Shown: piece by piece, positions 26,708 through 34,759 of the stretch | Layout: the number at the start of each line of letters is the position of its first letter | Numbering within the stretch: the first letter of the stretch is position 1 | Source of the DNA: Chryseobacterium balustinum | GTDB lineage: Bacteria > Bacteroidota > Bacteroidia > Flavobacteriales > Weeksellaceae | Assembly (NCBI RefSeq): GCF_900168205.1 | Contig: NZ_FUZE01000019.1 | Coordinates: 1 to 64,000 of the forward strand | Length of the DNA stretch: 64,000 bases | Direction of reading: 5' to 3' | Notes under the pieces: model-generated | The model's database searches: none | What the model was told of the DNA's origin: nothing | Seen by the model: only the letters and a program-made list of their open reading frames with translations | Made by a program: the position numbers and the translations under genes

Positions 26708-27106
26708 ATGAAATTAGAACATATCGGCATTGCAGTGAAATCTTTGGGAGTTTCTGATGAACTTTTTACAAAGCTTTTGGGTAAAGAATCTTATAAAAAA
26801 GAAACGGTAGAAAGGGAGGGCGTTGTGACTTCTTTTTATGAAACTGGAGAAAGCAAAATTGAACTTTTAGAGGCCAGTAATCCAGAAAGTCCAATCTCAA
26901 AATTCATTGATAAGAAAGGAGAAGGTATTCATCATTTAGCATTTGGCGTAGAAAATATACTGAATGAAGTAGAAAGATTAAAAAAAGAAGGATTTCAGTT
27001 TATCTCTGAAGAACCTAAAGAAGGTGCTGATAACAAATTAGTTGTCTTCTTGCATCCGAAATCGACGAATGGTGTCTTGGTAGAACTTTGTCAAGAAAAG
27101 CCATAA
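26708..27106 (+). CDS. mce: Methylmalonyl-CoA epimerase
   Basis: 132 residues from the ATG at 26708; a frame starting at 26666 would add 14 residues that do not belong to the fold. Two glyoxalase-type beta-alpha-beta units, with metal ligands in KLEHIGIAV (His), ESKIELLE (Glu), EGIHHLAFGV (His) and GVLVELCQ (Glu). Interconverts the (S)- and (R)-methylmalonyl-CoA isomers in propionate metabolism. A TACTTTTG box lies at 26644-26651. Confidence 0.93.
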   Translation: MKLEHIGIAVKSLGVSDELFTKLLGKESYKKETVEREGVVTSFYETGESKIELLEASNPESPISKFIDKKGEGIHHLAFGVENILNEVERLKKEGFQFISEEPKEGADNKLVVFLHPKSTNGVLVELCQEKP

Positions 27107-27112
27107 AAAGTT

Positions 27113-27141
27113 TTGTAGTGAAAGAAATTTTACTATTTTTG
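27113..27141 (+). promoter_or_regulatory. Promoter of the CAU tRNA gene
   Basis: TTG at 27113-27115, 18 bases, then TATTTTTG at 27134-27141: the Bacteroidetes -33/-7 arrangement. The tRNA begins 27 bases downstream. Confidence 0.7.
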
Positions 27142-27168
27142 CAAACACAAAATTTAACCAAATTTTGA

Positions 27169-27242
27169 GGTCCTATAGCTCAGTTGGTTAGAGCACCTGA
27201 CTCATAATCAGGTGGTCCCTGGTTCGAGCCCAGGTGGGACCA
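27169..27242 (+). tRNA. tRNA with CAU anticodon (Met or lysidine-type Ile2)
   Basis: A full 74-base cloverleaf: acceptor GGTCCTA/TGGGACC plus A, D arm GCTC..GAGC, anticodon arm CCTGA-CTCATAA-TCAGG, T arm CCTGG-TTCGAGC-CCAGG. The 3' CCA is not encoded. The anticodon CAU is shared by elongator Met, initiator Met and Ile2. The GA-CTCATAA-TC anticodon arm resembles E. coli Ile2 tRNAs, and there is no C1-A72 mismatch, which excludes the initiator. I cannot decide between Met and Ile2. Confidence 0.97.
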
Positions 27243-27254
27243 CTTTTATAATCA

Positions 27255-27284
27255 AGCACTTACAGAAATGTAGGTGCTTTTTTA
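27255..27284 (+). terminator. Terminator after the tRNA
   Basis: AAGCACTTACA, loop GAAA, then TGTAGGTGCTT, an 11-base stem with one G-U pair, followed by six T (27278-27283). Confidence 0.85.
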
Positions 27285-27706
27285 CTTTTTCAGGTGAAAC
27301 AGGATCAGTATTCTTAACGGAATCTAAAAATCTATTTCCTAAATATTTCTAAAAAAATCCCAAAAAATCTTCTCTGAGTGTGGTGAAATATTTCTATACA
27401 TTTCAAAATAGATTTTTTTGTCTAATTCTTAGTTTTGTTTTTTTATTTTTTTTGATGTAAATAAAATGTAGAGAATGTAGAAAGCATGCTATAATGCAAG
27501 CACTAATTGCTAATTCTGGTTAATTATTATTTGTGATGGTTCTCCGTGATTTTGTGTAACAATAATTGGTGAGAGAGTAAAAACTACAAACGGTTAGTTT
27601 TAAAACCAGATATAATGATTTTGGAAATTTACAAGAGATTGGTGGTTTCTTACTTTGGTTTTGCTTCTATCTTTGTCTCACAAATAACCAATTAATTTTA
27701 TTGAAA
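27285..27706 (+). promoter_or_regulatory. Long upstream region of the curli operon
   Basis: No gene is visible. A TATCTTTG box at 27668-27675 lies 31 bases before the csgA ATG and is the best -7 candidate; the nearest plausible -33 TTG (27639-27641) is 26 bases away, a poor spacing that fits an activator-dependent promoter. The 11-mer AAATATTTCTA occurs twice (27341-27351 and 27386-27396, 45 bases apart), and TGTAACAATAA (27555-27565) recurs upstream of the csgB-like gene. A region this long in an otherwise compact window suggests regulator binding. Confidence 0.45.
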
Positions 27707-28525
27707 ATGAAAAATTTTATCACTGGTGTTTTTACACTACTAGCCACAGGATTCGCATTCGCTCAAGCAAACGTTGATGTGAGTACTCAAATGGGAAACT
27801 TAAATGTTGCAACTGTTAATCAAACAGGGTTTTTTAATCAAAACTATCTTTTACAAGACGGTAACCGTAACACAGCAGACATTGACCAAACTGGAGCATT
27901 TAACATTAATGTTGCTTCGAGTAACGGTAACAGAAATTCTATTGATGTAGACCAAGTAGGATTAGGAAACTCAAACGAAACAAATCAGTACGGAAACAGA
28001 AACTCTGCCCAAACATGGCAAATAGGAGCTTTTAACTCTACTGAACAAACACAAATTGGTAGAAGAAACGATGCTACTTCTATACAATGGGGAGTGGGTA
28101 ATGATGTAGTACAATATCAAGATGGTAGGAGAAATGTGGCATCTGCTTTCCAATTAGGTGTTGATAATACTGCTGTACAGGTACAGTTAGGTAGAAGAAA
28201 TGATGCTTCTTCTGTACAATTAGGAAGCGGAAACTATATTTTACAATATCAGGATGGTAATGATAATATGGCTTCTCATACTCAGATTGGTGCAGATAAC
28301 GTTGCCGTTTCAGCTCAATTAGGTAATGATAACTCAGCAACAGGATTGCAGATTGGTTCAGACAACGAGCTGTATCAATTACAAGTTGGTAATTCTAACA
28401 CTGCCATTGACTTCCAATTAGGAAACGATAATATGATATCAGTAAGCCAATTTGGAACTTATAATTTCCATTTAGGAACTCAGATTGGAAATTCAAACTC
28501 ATTAACTGTTGTACAGTCTAACTAA
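27707..28525 (+). CDS. csgA: CsgA-like major curlin subunit
   Basis: 272 residues from the ATG at 27707 (a TTG two codons earlier is less likely). Signal peptide MKNFITGVFTLLATGFAFAQ. The mature part is about ten tandem 22-residue units, each made of two 11-residue half repeats with Q-x-G-x-x-N spacing, for example SIDVDQVGLGNSN followed by ETNQYGNRN. This is the curlin repeat that stacks into a beta-solenoid amyloid. It has more units than the five of E. coli CsgA. Several units carry RRN or NDN at the turn. A terminator directly follows, so csgA can be made in excess over the rest of the operon. Confidence 0.93.
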   Translation: MKNFITGVFTLLATGFAFAQANVDVSTQMGNLNVATVNQTGFFNQNYLLQDGNRNTADIDQTGAFNINVASSNGNRNSIDVDQVGLGNSNETNQYGNRNSAQTWQIGAFNSTEQTQIGRRNDATSIQWGVGNDVVQYQDGRRNVASAFQLGVDNTAVQVQLGRRNDASSVQLGSGNYILQYQDGNDNMASHTQIGADNVAVSAQLGNDNSATGLQIGSDNELYQLQVGNSNTAIDFQLGNDNMISVSQFGTYNFHLGTQIGNSNSLTVVQSN

Positions 28526-28544
28526 CAATTTAATAAAAAAATGA

Positions 28545-28570
28545 GGAGAAGCATCTTTGCTTCTCCTTTT
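28545..28570 (+). terminator. Terminator or attenuator between csgA and the csgB-like gene
   Basis: GGAGAAGCA, loop TCTT, TGCTTCTCC, then TTTT: a perfect 9-base stem with a short T run. It lies 20 bases after the csgA stop; partial read-through would give a high ratio of CsgA to the assembly proteins. Confidence 0.8.
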
Positions 28571-28688
28571 CAGTTTCTATCAACTATTTTTTTAGTAGTA
28601 AATATAACGGTAAACAGTGATTTTGATAGAGTAACCTATTCATGTGTTTTGTAACAATAAGTATTAAGGTACCTTTAAATAAAAAAAA

Positions 28689-29099
28689 ATGAATATGCTC
28701 ACTAGATTCTTTTTTTGCTTAGGATTTTTATTTTTCTCTTTTTCTTCTCTGAAATCACAACAAGTAGAATGGAATCAAATTAATAGTAACAGTGTCTTAG
28801 ATTTAGCAATATTACAAGCTGTAGATAATCATACTTCTTATTCGAATATTTTACAAATAGGAGATTCTAATAATATTGAAGCGATGATAAATGCGAAAAC
28901 CAATATTATGATACAGCAGCTTGGAGATTACAACAGTTTATATTTTAACAATTTTTTTTCTGATACCAAAACAACAAATGTCATCACTACCCAAGGTAAT
29001 AATAATATTATCGATATCACAGGGAGTAACAGCGTATCTGAAAATATGAAGGTGAATGTAAAAGGTGATAACAGAACCATTTTTATTAGGAATTATTAA
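28689..29099 (+). CDS. csgB: CsgB-like minor curlin / nucleator
   Basis: 136 residues. Signal peptide ending near LKSQQ. The mature region has degenerate curlin half repeats: ILQIGDSNNIE, IQQLGDYNSLY, TTQGNNNIIDI and VKGDNRTIFIRN. It is shorter and less regular than the CsgA-like protein and ends in a basic, aromatic tail, as a surface nucleator would. The csgB assignment is inferred from repeats and position; it could equally be called a second minor curlin. Confidence 0.75.
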   Translation: MNMLTRFFFCLGFLFFSFSSLKSQQVEWNQINSNSVLDLAILQAVDNHTSYSNILQIGDSNNIEAMINAKTNIMIQQLGDYNSLYFNNFFSDTKTTNVITTQGNNNIIDITGSNSVSENMKVNVKGDNRTIFIRNY

Positions 29100-29110
29100 A
29101 TAGAAAAGTA

Positions 29111-29842
29111 ATGATAAGTAAAAATATTTTATTATTTACTTTTCTTACCGTCTTTCTGTCTCTTGGTTGTTATGCACAGGAAGAAAGAAAAGTATCTGCC
29201 AGATTAGAGCGTGAGACGATAGAGCAGCAGTTTATTATTAAAGCGTTTGCTATCAATAGTACTTCTGTATATAAAGAGCTCAATTATCTCTTAGTATCAA
29301 TTAAAAAAGGTAATGGAGGTAATCTTTCAAACAACCGGCAAAGCGGAAAGTTTACAATAAATCCTAATGAAATAAAAAAACTATCAGAAATGAGTGTTAA
29401 CCTAGAGACGAAAGATGCTTTAAAAGTTTTCTTATATATAAGAGACGAAGAATCTCAAAAGTTGATTGCTAAAGATAGTTTAGAAATAAATCAAGATGCT
29501 TTTAGTAAAAAAGCAAGTAAAATTGAAGAGGAAGTCTTCTCGGAACTCAAAGGGTTGACTATCGATGAAACAAAAACCAAAGTAGGAAAAGACTTTTACG
29601 ATTTGTTTTATATGCAATACAACCAAGTTCCCAAAAAAGACAATGCTACGATTACTATATCAGAAGTTCCCACACGCGGAGTAAACGGGCAAATTAATAT
29701 CGAAATTGAAGATAAGGTAATCTATAGTTTTATGACCAACCCTAGTGAAGATTATTTAAAAGAACAGATGCTTATGAGTTTTCGTTTGATTAAAGAATTT
29801 ATTGCTAAGAAAAATCTTATTAAGAATGAATTCATATACTAA
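29111..29842 (+). CDS. csgE: CsgE with an N-terminal CsgC/CsgH-like domain
   Basis: 243 residues, about twice the usual CsgE length. Signal peptide to about 22. Residues about 146-243 match CsgE (IDETKTKVGKDFYDLFY, ATITISEVPTRG, DKVIYSFMTNP), the periplasmic cap that delivers curlin to the CsgG pore. Residues about 40-125 resemble the immunoglobulin-like inhibitors CsgC/CsgH: YLLVSIKKGNGGNLSNNRQ and KFTINPNEIKKLSEMSVNL align by eye with the corresponding strands of E. coli CsgC (LREGSSGQSQTKQ). The locus has no separate csgC or csgH gene. Eleven bases separate it from the csgB-like gene. The CsgE part is sure, the CsgC-like part probable. Confidence 0.88.
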   Translation: MISKNILLFTFLTVFLSLGCYAQEERKVSARLERETIEQQFIIKAFAINSTSVYKELNYLLVSIKKGNGGNLSNNRQSGKFTINPNEIKKLSEMSVNLETKDALKVFLYIRDEESQKLIAKDSLEINQDAFSKKASKIEEEVFSELKGLTIDETKTKVGKDFYDLFYMQYNQVPKKDNATITISEVPTRGVNGQINIEIEDKVIYSFMTNPSEDYLKEQMLMSFRLIKEFIAKKNLIKNEFIY

Positions 29843-29853
29843 AAACAATTACC

Positions 29854-30264
29854 ATGAAACCACTTTATGTTTTTCTTATACTGTTTTGCAGTTTTTTTCT
29901 TGGAAAATCTCAGCAACTTGTTTATAAACCTATCAATCCCGCATTTGGGGGTGATACTTTCAATTACCAATGGCTATTAAGCTCTGCAAATGCTCAAAAT
30001 CAATTTGATGAGAAAGATAGTTTGAGTGATTTGCTAAACGGCATGAATTCGATGGATAGTTTTAGTGAAAGCCTAAATAGGCAGATTCTCAGTCAATTAT
30101 CACAAAAGCTTTTCGAAAATCAATTTGGTGATGGGGCTCTTAAACCCGGAAACTATCTTTTAGGTTCGTTGTATATTCAGATTACAACTACTGCGCAAGG
30201 ATTGCTAATTAATATTTTGGATACTTCTACCGGAGACCAATCCGAAATTGTGATTCCCAAATAA
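29854..30264 (+). CDS. csgF: CsgF curli assembly protein
   Basis: 136 residues. Signal peptide to about 19, then the CsgF signature YKPINPAFGGDTFNYQWLLS followed by SANAQNQF, which is the N-terminal part that plugs into the CsgG channel on the cell surface. The C-terminal domain (LGSLYIQITTTAQGLLINIL) has the expected beta character. Eleven bases after csgE. Confidence 0.93.
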   Translation: MKPLYVFLILFCSFFLGKSQQLVYKPINPAFGGDTFNYQWLLSSANAQNQFDEKDSLSDLLNGMNSMDSFSESLNRQILSQLSQKLFENQFGDGALKPGNYLLGSLYIQITTTAQGLLINILDTSTGDQSEIVIPK

Positions 30265-30283
30265 TACTAAAAACTAAATTACC

Positions 30284-31651
30284 ATGAAATTTTACATTTA
30301 CATCAGAATTTTTTTCTGTCTTACACTTGTATGTGTTTCTATAGGATGTAGTTCTTTACTTGGGCTTCCTTCTACACCAGAGAAATCAACACTTGGCGAA
30401 AATACAGCTTACACAAGAGAGCTGAAGGATCTTATCCCGCCAAAAGAACGTATTGTAATAGGGGTCTATAAGTTTAGAGACCAAACCGGTCAATATAAAC
30501 CATCCGAAAATGGTAATAATTGGAGTACTGCCGTACCTCAAGGTACTACAACAATTCTTATTAAAGCATTAGAAGACAGCAAATGGTTTATTCCTATAGA
30601 AAGAGAAAATATTGCTAATCTACTTAACGAGAGACAGATTATTCGCTCTACCCGTCAAGAATATCTTAAAGATGCAGATAAAAATAGCCAAATATTACCC
30701 CCGCTTCTTTATGCAGGAATCTTGCTAGAGGGTGGGGTTATTTCTTATGATAGCAATGTCTTAACAGGAGGCTTGGGAGCAAGGTATTTCGGTATCGGTG
30801 CCTCTACACAATATAGACAAGATAGAATAACTATTTATCTTCGTGCGGTTTCTACCTTAAATGGAGAGATACTCAAAACCGTTTATACTTCAAAAACAAT
30901 TCTTTCTACAAGTATTAATGGAAGCTTTTTCAGATACATTGATACTGAAAGACTTTTAGAAGCAGAAGTTGGTCTAACTCAAAACGAACCCGTACAGCTC
31001 GCAGTGACAGAAGCCATAGAAAAAGCGGTTAAAGGATTGATCGTTGAGGGAATAAGAGACAATATATGGGGGAAATCTGTGGATGAGAATATAGGAGTTT
31101 ACAAACCACTTATAAAAAGCTATGAAAACGAGCAAAATGATAATCTGAATAGAGTAGTAGGTAATAAATATCCAAGCAATTACAGACAACAGTTTGCTTT
31201 GTATACCAACCTTGAAACACAAAAAGTAAAAGACGACTACGTAAACCCTAAGTTTAATTTGGGAGGGAAATTTGGATTCAAATATTTTTTTAATCCTTAT
31301 TTAAATCTAGACGTTAGTGCAAGTGTTTTAACTATAGAAAATAAAAATATTTTTTCCCGTACCTACTTTACTCCGGAAGTCAATCTAGAAGCAGTCATTT
31401 TACCTCAGTACAAACTGAGTCCATTTGTTTATGGAGGAGTTGGTGCTATGTATTCTGGGATGAAACCATTGTACAAAGGGCAGTTTGGTGCCGGATTAGA
31501 ATATATGGTCAGAAAAAACTTAGGAATAAGAGTTTCTTCACAATATGATCTTGGTTTTAAAGATGATTGGGATGGTTTGATAAACGGAAAAAGAAAAGAT
31601 CAGGCGATGAGATTTTCGATTGGAATAAACTTTTATATAGGAAAAAAATAA
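30284..31651 (+). CDS. csgG: CsgG curli secretion channel with C-terminal barrel-like extension
   Basis: 455 residues against about 260-280 for CsgG. A lipoprotein signal with Cys at 22 (VSIGCSS) and the CsgG domain to about residue 265: KERIVIGVYKFRDQTGQYKP, STAVPQGTTTILIKAL, DSKWFIPIERENIANLLNER. This part forms the nonameric outer-membrane pore. Residues about 320-455 are a different domain: alternating strands ending in aromatics (GGKFGFKYFFNPYLNLDVSA, LSPFVYGGVGAMYSGM, MRFSIGINFYIGKK) like an OmpA- or OmpW-type small beta-barrel. The extension may add a ring around the channel or anchor accessory parts. Confidence 0.92.
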   Translation: MKFYIYIRIFFCLTLVCVSIGCSSLLGLPSTPEKSTLGENTAYTRELKDLIPPKERIVIGVYKFRDQTGQYKPSENGNNWSTAVPQGTTTILIKALEDSKWFIPIERENIANLLNERQIIRSTRQEYLKDADKNSQILPPLLYAGILLEGGVISYDSNVLTGGLGARYFGIGASTQYRQDRITIYLRAVSTLNGEILKTVYTSKTILSTSINGSFFRYIDTERLLEAEVGLTQNEPVQLAVTEAIEKAVKGLIVEGIRDNIWGKSVDENIGVYKPLIKSYENEQNDNLNRVVGNKYPSNYRQQFALYTNLETQKVKDDYVNPKFNLGGKFGFKYFFNPYLNLDVSASVLTIENKNIFSRTYFTPEVNLEAVILPQYKLSPFVYGGVGAMYSGMKPLYKGQFGAGLEYMVRKNLGIRVSSQYDLGFKDDWDGLINGKRKDQAMRFSIGINFYIGKK

Positions 31652-31662
31652 AAACTTAAACT

Positions 31663-33174
31663 ATGAAAACTATATTACAAATTCTCGGTATAATTATCAT
31701 TTCATTTTCCCTTCTCTCTTGTAATGAAGAGCTTGTAGATCAGGCTCAATCGGGAATATTAAAAGGAAAAGTAGTGAAAAGAGGTACTAATGTTCCTCTT
31801 GGAAACGTGAAAATTTTTACTGCACCCACCACCGAAACTGTATTTACGGGTACAGACGGTACTTTTGAGATTAAAAACATGCCCGTTGGAAATTATTCTG
31901 TAAAGGCTGAGCTGAGTGGATATATTACAACGTTTCAGGCAGTCAATATTCAGAAACAAGATCAGGTGGTAACCGCCGTTTTCGAAATGGATGATGATAA
32001 TTCACTTAATACACCGCCTACCACTCCGGTATTACTCAGTCCTATAGACAATGCGGTGAATCAACCTCTCATCGTTGAGCTTACTTGGAATTCTACTGAT
32101 CCCGATACAGTTGATGTGCTAAAATATAATTTAACCATTAAAAATAATCTTGATACCAATATTATCCAGGTCAATGATCTTCTTACAAATCACTATACAC
32201 TTTCGAATCTTAAATTTGGGGTAAGTTATTTTTGGCAGGTTTCAGTTTCTGATGGAATACACGCGCCTGTACTCAGTGCGATTAGTAAGTTTACCACCAA
32301 TATGGTTCCTCTTAATCGTTATCATTATGTACAAAAACAAAATGGAAACTTACTCATTGTGTCGAGTAATGAGTTGGGAGCAAATTTCCAATTTACAAAT
32401 TCGTCTTACAATAGTTGGCGACCTAGAAAAAATAATAATGCAGGATTAATTGCATTTTTAAGAACTGAAGGAGGTAATTCACATATTTATACTGCTAATC
32501 CTGATGGATCTAATGTTTTTAAAGTAACGACAGTACCCGTCGCAGGATTTAATAATAATGAAATGGATTTCTCGTGGAGTACCAATGGCCAAGAGTTCCT
32601 CTATGCAAACTTTAATAAACTCTATAGAATAAATAAAGATGGAAGTGGTTTAAATTTAGTCTACACAGCACCTTCCGGAACGATGATTTCTGAATGTGAC
32701 TGGAGTTATGATGGAAGCAAAATTGCATTAAAAACCAATAGTGTCAATGGATATGGTACTCAGATTTACATCATTGATATGTTGGGAAATACGATAAAGA
32801 CAATTTTATCAGGAACTTTAGGAGCGAGTGGAGGTTTAAATCTTTCAGTAGATGGCAATCGTCTTTTGTATACTCGGGATATTTCAGGGTTTGAAGATAT
32901 TAGTGGTAATTACAGACAGCTCGACACTCACATTTTTGTCTATGATCTGATATCCAATATTACCTATGATATATCTTCTGAAAGTGAAAGACCGCAAGGT
33001 ACAAATGATTTAGATCCTCGTTTTTCACCCAATAATGCTCAGATTATTTTTACGAATACTTCTAATGATAATATTTCACAGAGAAATGTAGTCACCGTAG
33101 ACTTAAATAATGATTTGACAGATATGCAGAGAACAATACTCTTTAGCAACGCAGAAATGCCGGATTATGAATAA
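31663..33174 (+). CDS. Beta-propeller lipoprotein of the curli operon
   Basis: 503 residues. Lipobox FSLLSC with Cys at about 20. Then a carboxypeptidase-regulatory-like domain (LKGKVVKRGTNVPLGNVKIF, about 33-112), a fibronectin III-like domain (about 120-212, ending ISKFTTN), and a C-terminal TolB/PD40-like propeller with blades such as SHIYTANPDGSNVFKVT, SWSTNGQEFLYANFNKLYRI, DWSYDGSKIALKT and RFSPNNAQIIFTNTS. Last gene of the operon, 11 bases behind csgG. It is not part of the E. coli curli system. A surface anchor or fibre-associated accessory is a reasonable guess. Confidence 0.8.
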   Translation: MKTILQILGIIIISFSLLSCNEELVDQAQSGILKGKVVKRGTNVPLGNVKIFTAPTTETVFTGTDGTFEIKNMPVGNYSVKAELSGYITTFQAVNIQKQDQVVTAVFEMDDDNSLNTPPTTPVLLSPIDNAVNQPLIVELTWNSTDPDTVDVLKYNLTIKNNLDTNIIQVNDLLTNHYTLSNLKFGVSYFWQVSVSDGIHAPVLSAISKFTTNMVPLNRYHYVQKQNGNLLIVSSNELGANFQFTNSSYNSWRPRKNNNAGLIAFLRTEGGNSHIYTANPDGSNVFKVTTVPVAGFNNNEMDFSWSTNGQEFLYANFNKLYRINKDGSGLNLVYTAPSGTMISECDWSYDGSKIALKTNSVNGYGTQIYIIDMLGNTIKTILSGTLGASGGLNLSVDGNRLLYTRDISGFEDISGNYRQLDTHIFVYDLISNITYDISSESERPQGTNDLDPRFSPNNAQIIFTNTSNDNISQRNVVTVDLNNDLTDMQRTILFSNAEMPDYE

Positions 33175-33229
33175 GAGTTTGTAGCCTCATACAATAGATA
33201 AACCCAAAAGCTTTAGTGTAATTTTAGGG

Positions 33230-33265
33230 AGTCCGTCTCACAACTAGTGAAAACGGACTTTTTTT
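33230..33265 (+). terminator. Terminator of the curli operon
   Basis: AGTCCGT and ACGGACT pair around an inner TCAC-AACTA-GTGA hairpin, followed by seven T. It lies 55 bases after the stop of the propeller lipoprotein. Confidence 0.8.
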
Positions 33266-33505
33266 ATGATTTTTTTCGACCTCTTATCGGAGAATGATTT
33301 TAATATAAAAGGTTCTCAACCCACCTCATTTAGTTGTGAGAGAAACTCTTTTTTCTTTTGATAAAAAGAATACCGTAAAAACCTATTGCAATGTAAATGA
33401 AAATATTTCATCATGTAGATTTATTTCTATGTTTTAAATATGCTAAATCTGTACAATCCGTTTGAAGAATAAAAAAAATTGGAGCAGAATTTAAAAAATC
33501 TGTTC

Positions 33506-33541
33506 AAAAAAATAAACTCCAGATAAATTTATCTAGAGTTT
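33506..33541 (-). terminator. Terminator of the LuxR-type regulator gene
   Basis: A near-perfect palindrome at 33514-33541 (AAACTC, then AGATAAATTTATCT, then GAGTTT, with one unpaired base each side) is followed on the minus strand by TTTATTTTTTTG. It lies 23 bases behind the gene's stop. Confidence 0.75.
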
Positions 33542-33564
33542 ACTTAGGGTAATACTATTGGTTA

Positions 33565-34212
33565 TTAATCTATAATATGATTTGCGATGGCGTATTTTAC
33601 CACACCGACAGAATTTTTTACATTCAGTTTTAATAAAATTCTTTTACGGTGAGTTTCTACGGTATTAATGCTTATGAAAAGTTTTTCGCAAATATCCTTA
33701 CTGCTTAAGCCATCGCAGATGAGTTTTAATATTTCCATTTCACGCTTTGTAAGAGGATCTTGAATGTGAAGTTTTTGTTTTTTTTCATCCGTGTTTAAAA
33801 AGTTGATCATTTTCTCTTTTGCATAGTCACAGATGTAAATTTCATTGGAAAGTAAGGCTTGTACAGATTTCAAAAATTCATCGTACCTACTGTTTTTATC
33901 AAGATAGCTTTTTATTCCTTTATTAAACAGTTTCCTAATATCCATTATATCATAGCTGTTGCCAATTACAATAATCTTTATCGTTTTATTTTGTGCAGTA
34001 ATATTTTCTACATTTTTTAAAAGATCTGTCAGCATAAGCATATTAGAGTTAATCATCAAAAACTCTGGAGGTTTGCCTTGAAGGTTCTCTTGTAAGGCCT
34101 CGTAAGAATTACACAAATCAATAGTATTAAAAAGACTGCTTTGAGTCAGAAGTTTTGATAAACCCTCAGTGTATAGCATGGGTTCACCAAAAATAGTTAA
34201 TTTAGGCTTCAT
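33565..34212 (-). CDS. LuxR/NarL-type regulator with degenerate receiver domain (CsgD-like candidate)
   Basis: 215 residues. Receiver-like domain (about 3-125) plus a LuxR helix-turn-helix (LTKREMEILKLICDGLSSKD and INTVETHRKRILLKLNV). The phosphoacceptor position is Asn55 (EFLMINSNML, where the family has an Asp) and the upstream acidic pair is reduced to GEP, so ordinary phosphorylation is unlikely. E. coli CsgD, the LuxR-type curli activator, also has an atypical receiver. The gene converges on the curli operon, so control of curli is inferred from similarity in type and position only. Confidence 0.8.
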   Translation of the reverse strand: MKPKLTIFGEPMLYTEGLSKLLTQSSLFNTIDLCNSYEALQENLQGKPPEFLMINSNMLMLTDLLKNVENITAQNKTIKIIVIGNSYDIMDIRKLFNKGIKSYLDKNSRYDEFLKSVQALLSNEIYICDYAKEKMINFLNTDEKKQKLHIQDPLTKREMEILKLICDGLSSKDICEKLFISINTVETHRKRILLKLNVKNSVGVVKYAIANHIID

Positions 34213-34759
34213 CAGGTCAGTTTTAGTATATAAATATACGAAAAAAAGCGTATGTTTTTCGTAAAAAATATAATTTAATGCAGTTAATTTTGTTTTATTG
34301 GTTTGTTTTTGCGGTTTTTTTTGTGGTTTCTGTAAATAAATCTCTTTTTTTAGATTTGTATTTAATGAAATAATAGATGTCGTGTAAAAACACCTGTATT
34401 TATAGGCTTTTTTTATTTTTTTTAAAGTTTAATTAACGTTTTAGTGATATGCTTAAGTTGAGATTAGTTGCCTCAAAAATGACAAATTGAACATTATTAT
34501 TTAATTTTTTTTTAGAATTAAGCTTAAAATCTTAGAATAATTAAAAAATTATGTTAGACTTTTGAAACAAAAATGCCGTAATTGGGCCTTGAACATCGAG
34601 AATATCTCAAAACAGCTTGAAAACACACCAAGATAAAGTTGCGAAGAAACCCAATAGGTCAATAAAATTTTATATAGGTTTTTAGTCTAAGCCATTTTTA
34701 AAGGAAGATGGCAAAAGGTTTGCAGAGTTTTTGCGTAACTTTAAGAAAAATACACATTT
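34213..34759. other. Gene-free divergent region
   Basis: 547 bases between the LuxR-type gene and the GNAT-nitrilase gene. Very T-rich in its first half (34240-34420), AT-rich afterwards. A TAACTTTA sequence at 34736-34743 is a weak -7 candidate for the plus-strand gene. I see no ORF, RNA gene or convincing repeat. Confidence 0.5.

Larger units (their letters stand above)
33175..33564. other. Intergenic region between the converging curli operon and its putative regulator
   Basis: 390 bases without a gene. It holds two terminators facing each other (33230-33265 for the plus strand, 33506-33541 for the minus strand). A further weak hairpin is possible around 33314-33342 (TCTCAAC with GTTGTGAGA). 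The rest is AT-rich and I see nothing else. Confidence 0.6.

Noticed and set aside
27169..27242. Initiator tRNA-Met
   Set aside because: The first acceptor pair is G-C, not the C1-A72 mismatch of bacterial initiators.
27707..28525. Regularly spaced repeats that could suggest a CRISPR array
   Set aside because: The 66-base period is the coding sequence of 22-residue curlin repeats in an open frame; units are divergent and no cas genes are near.
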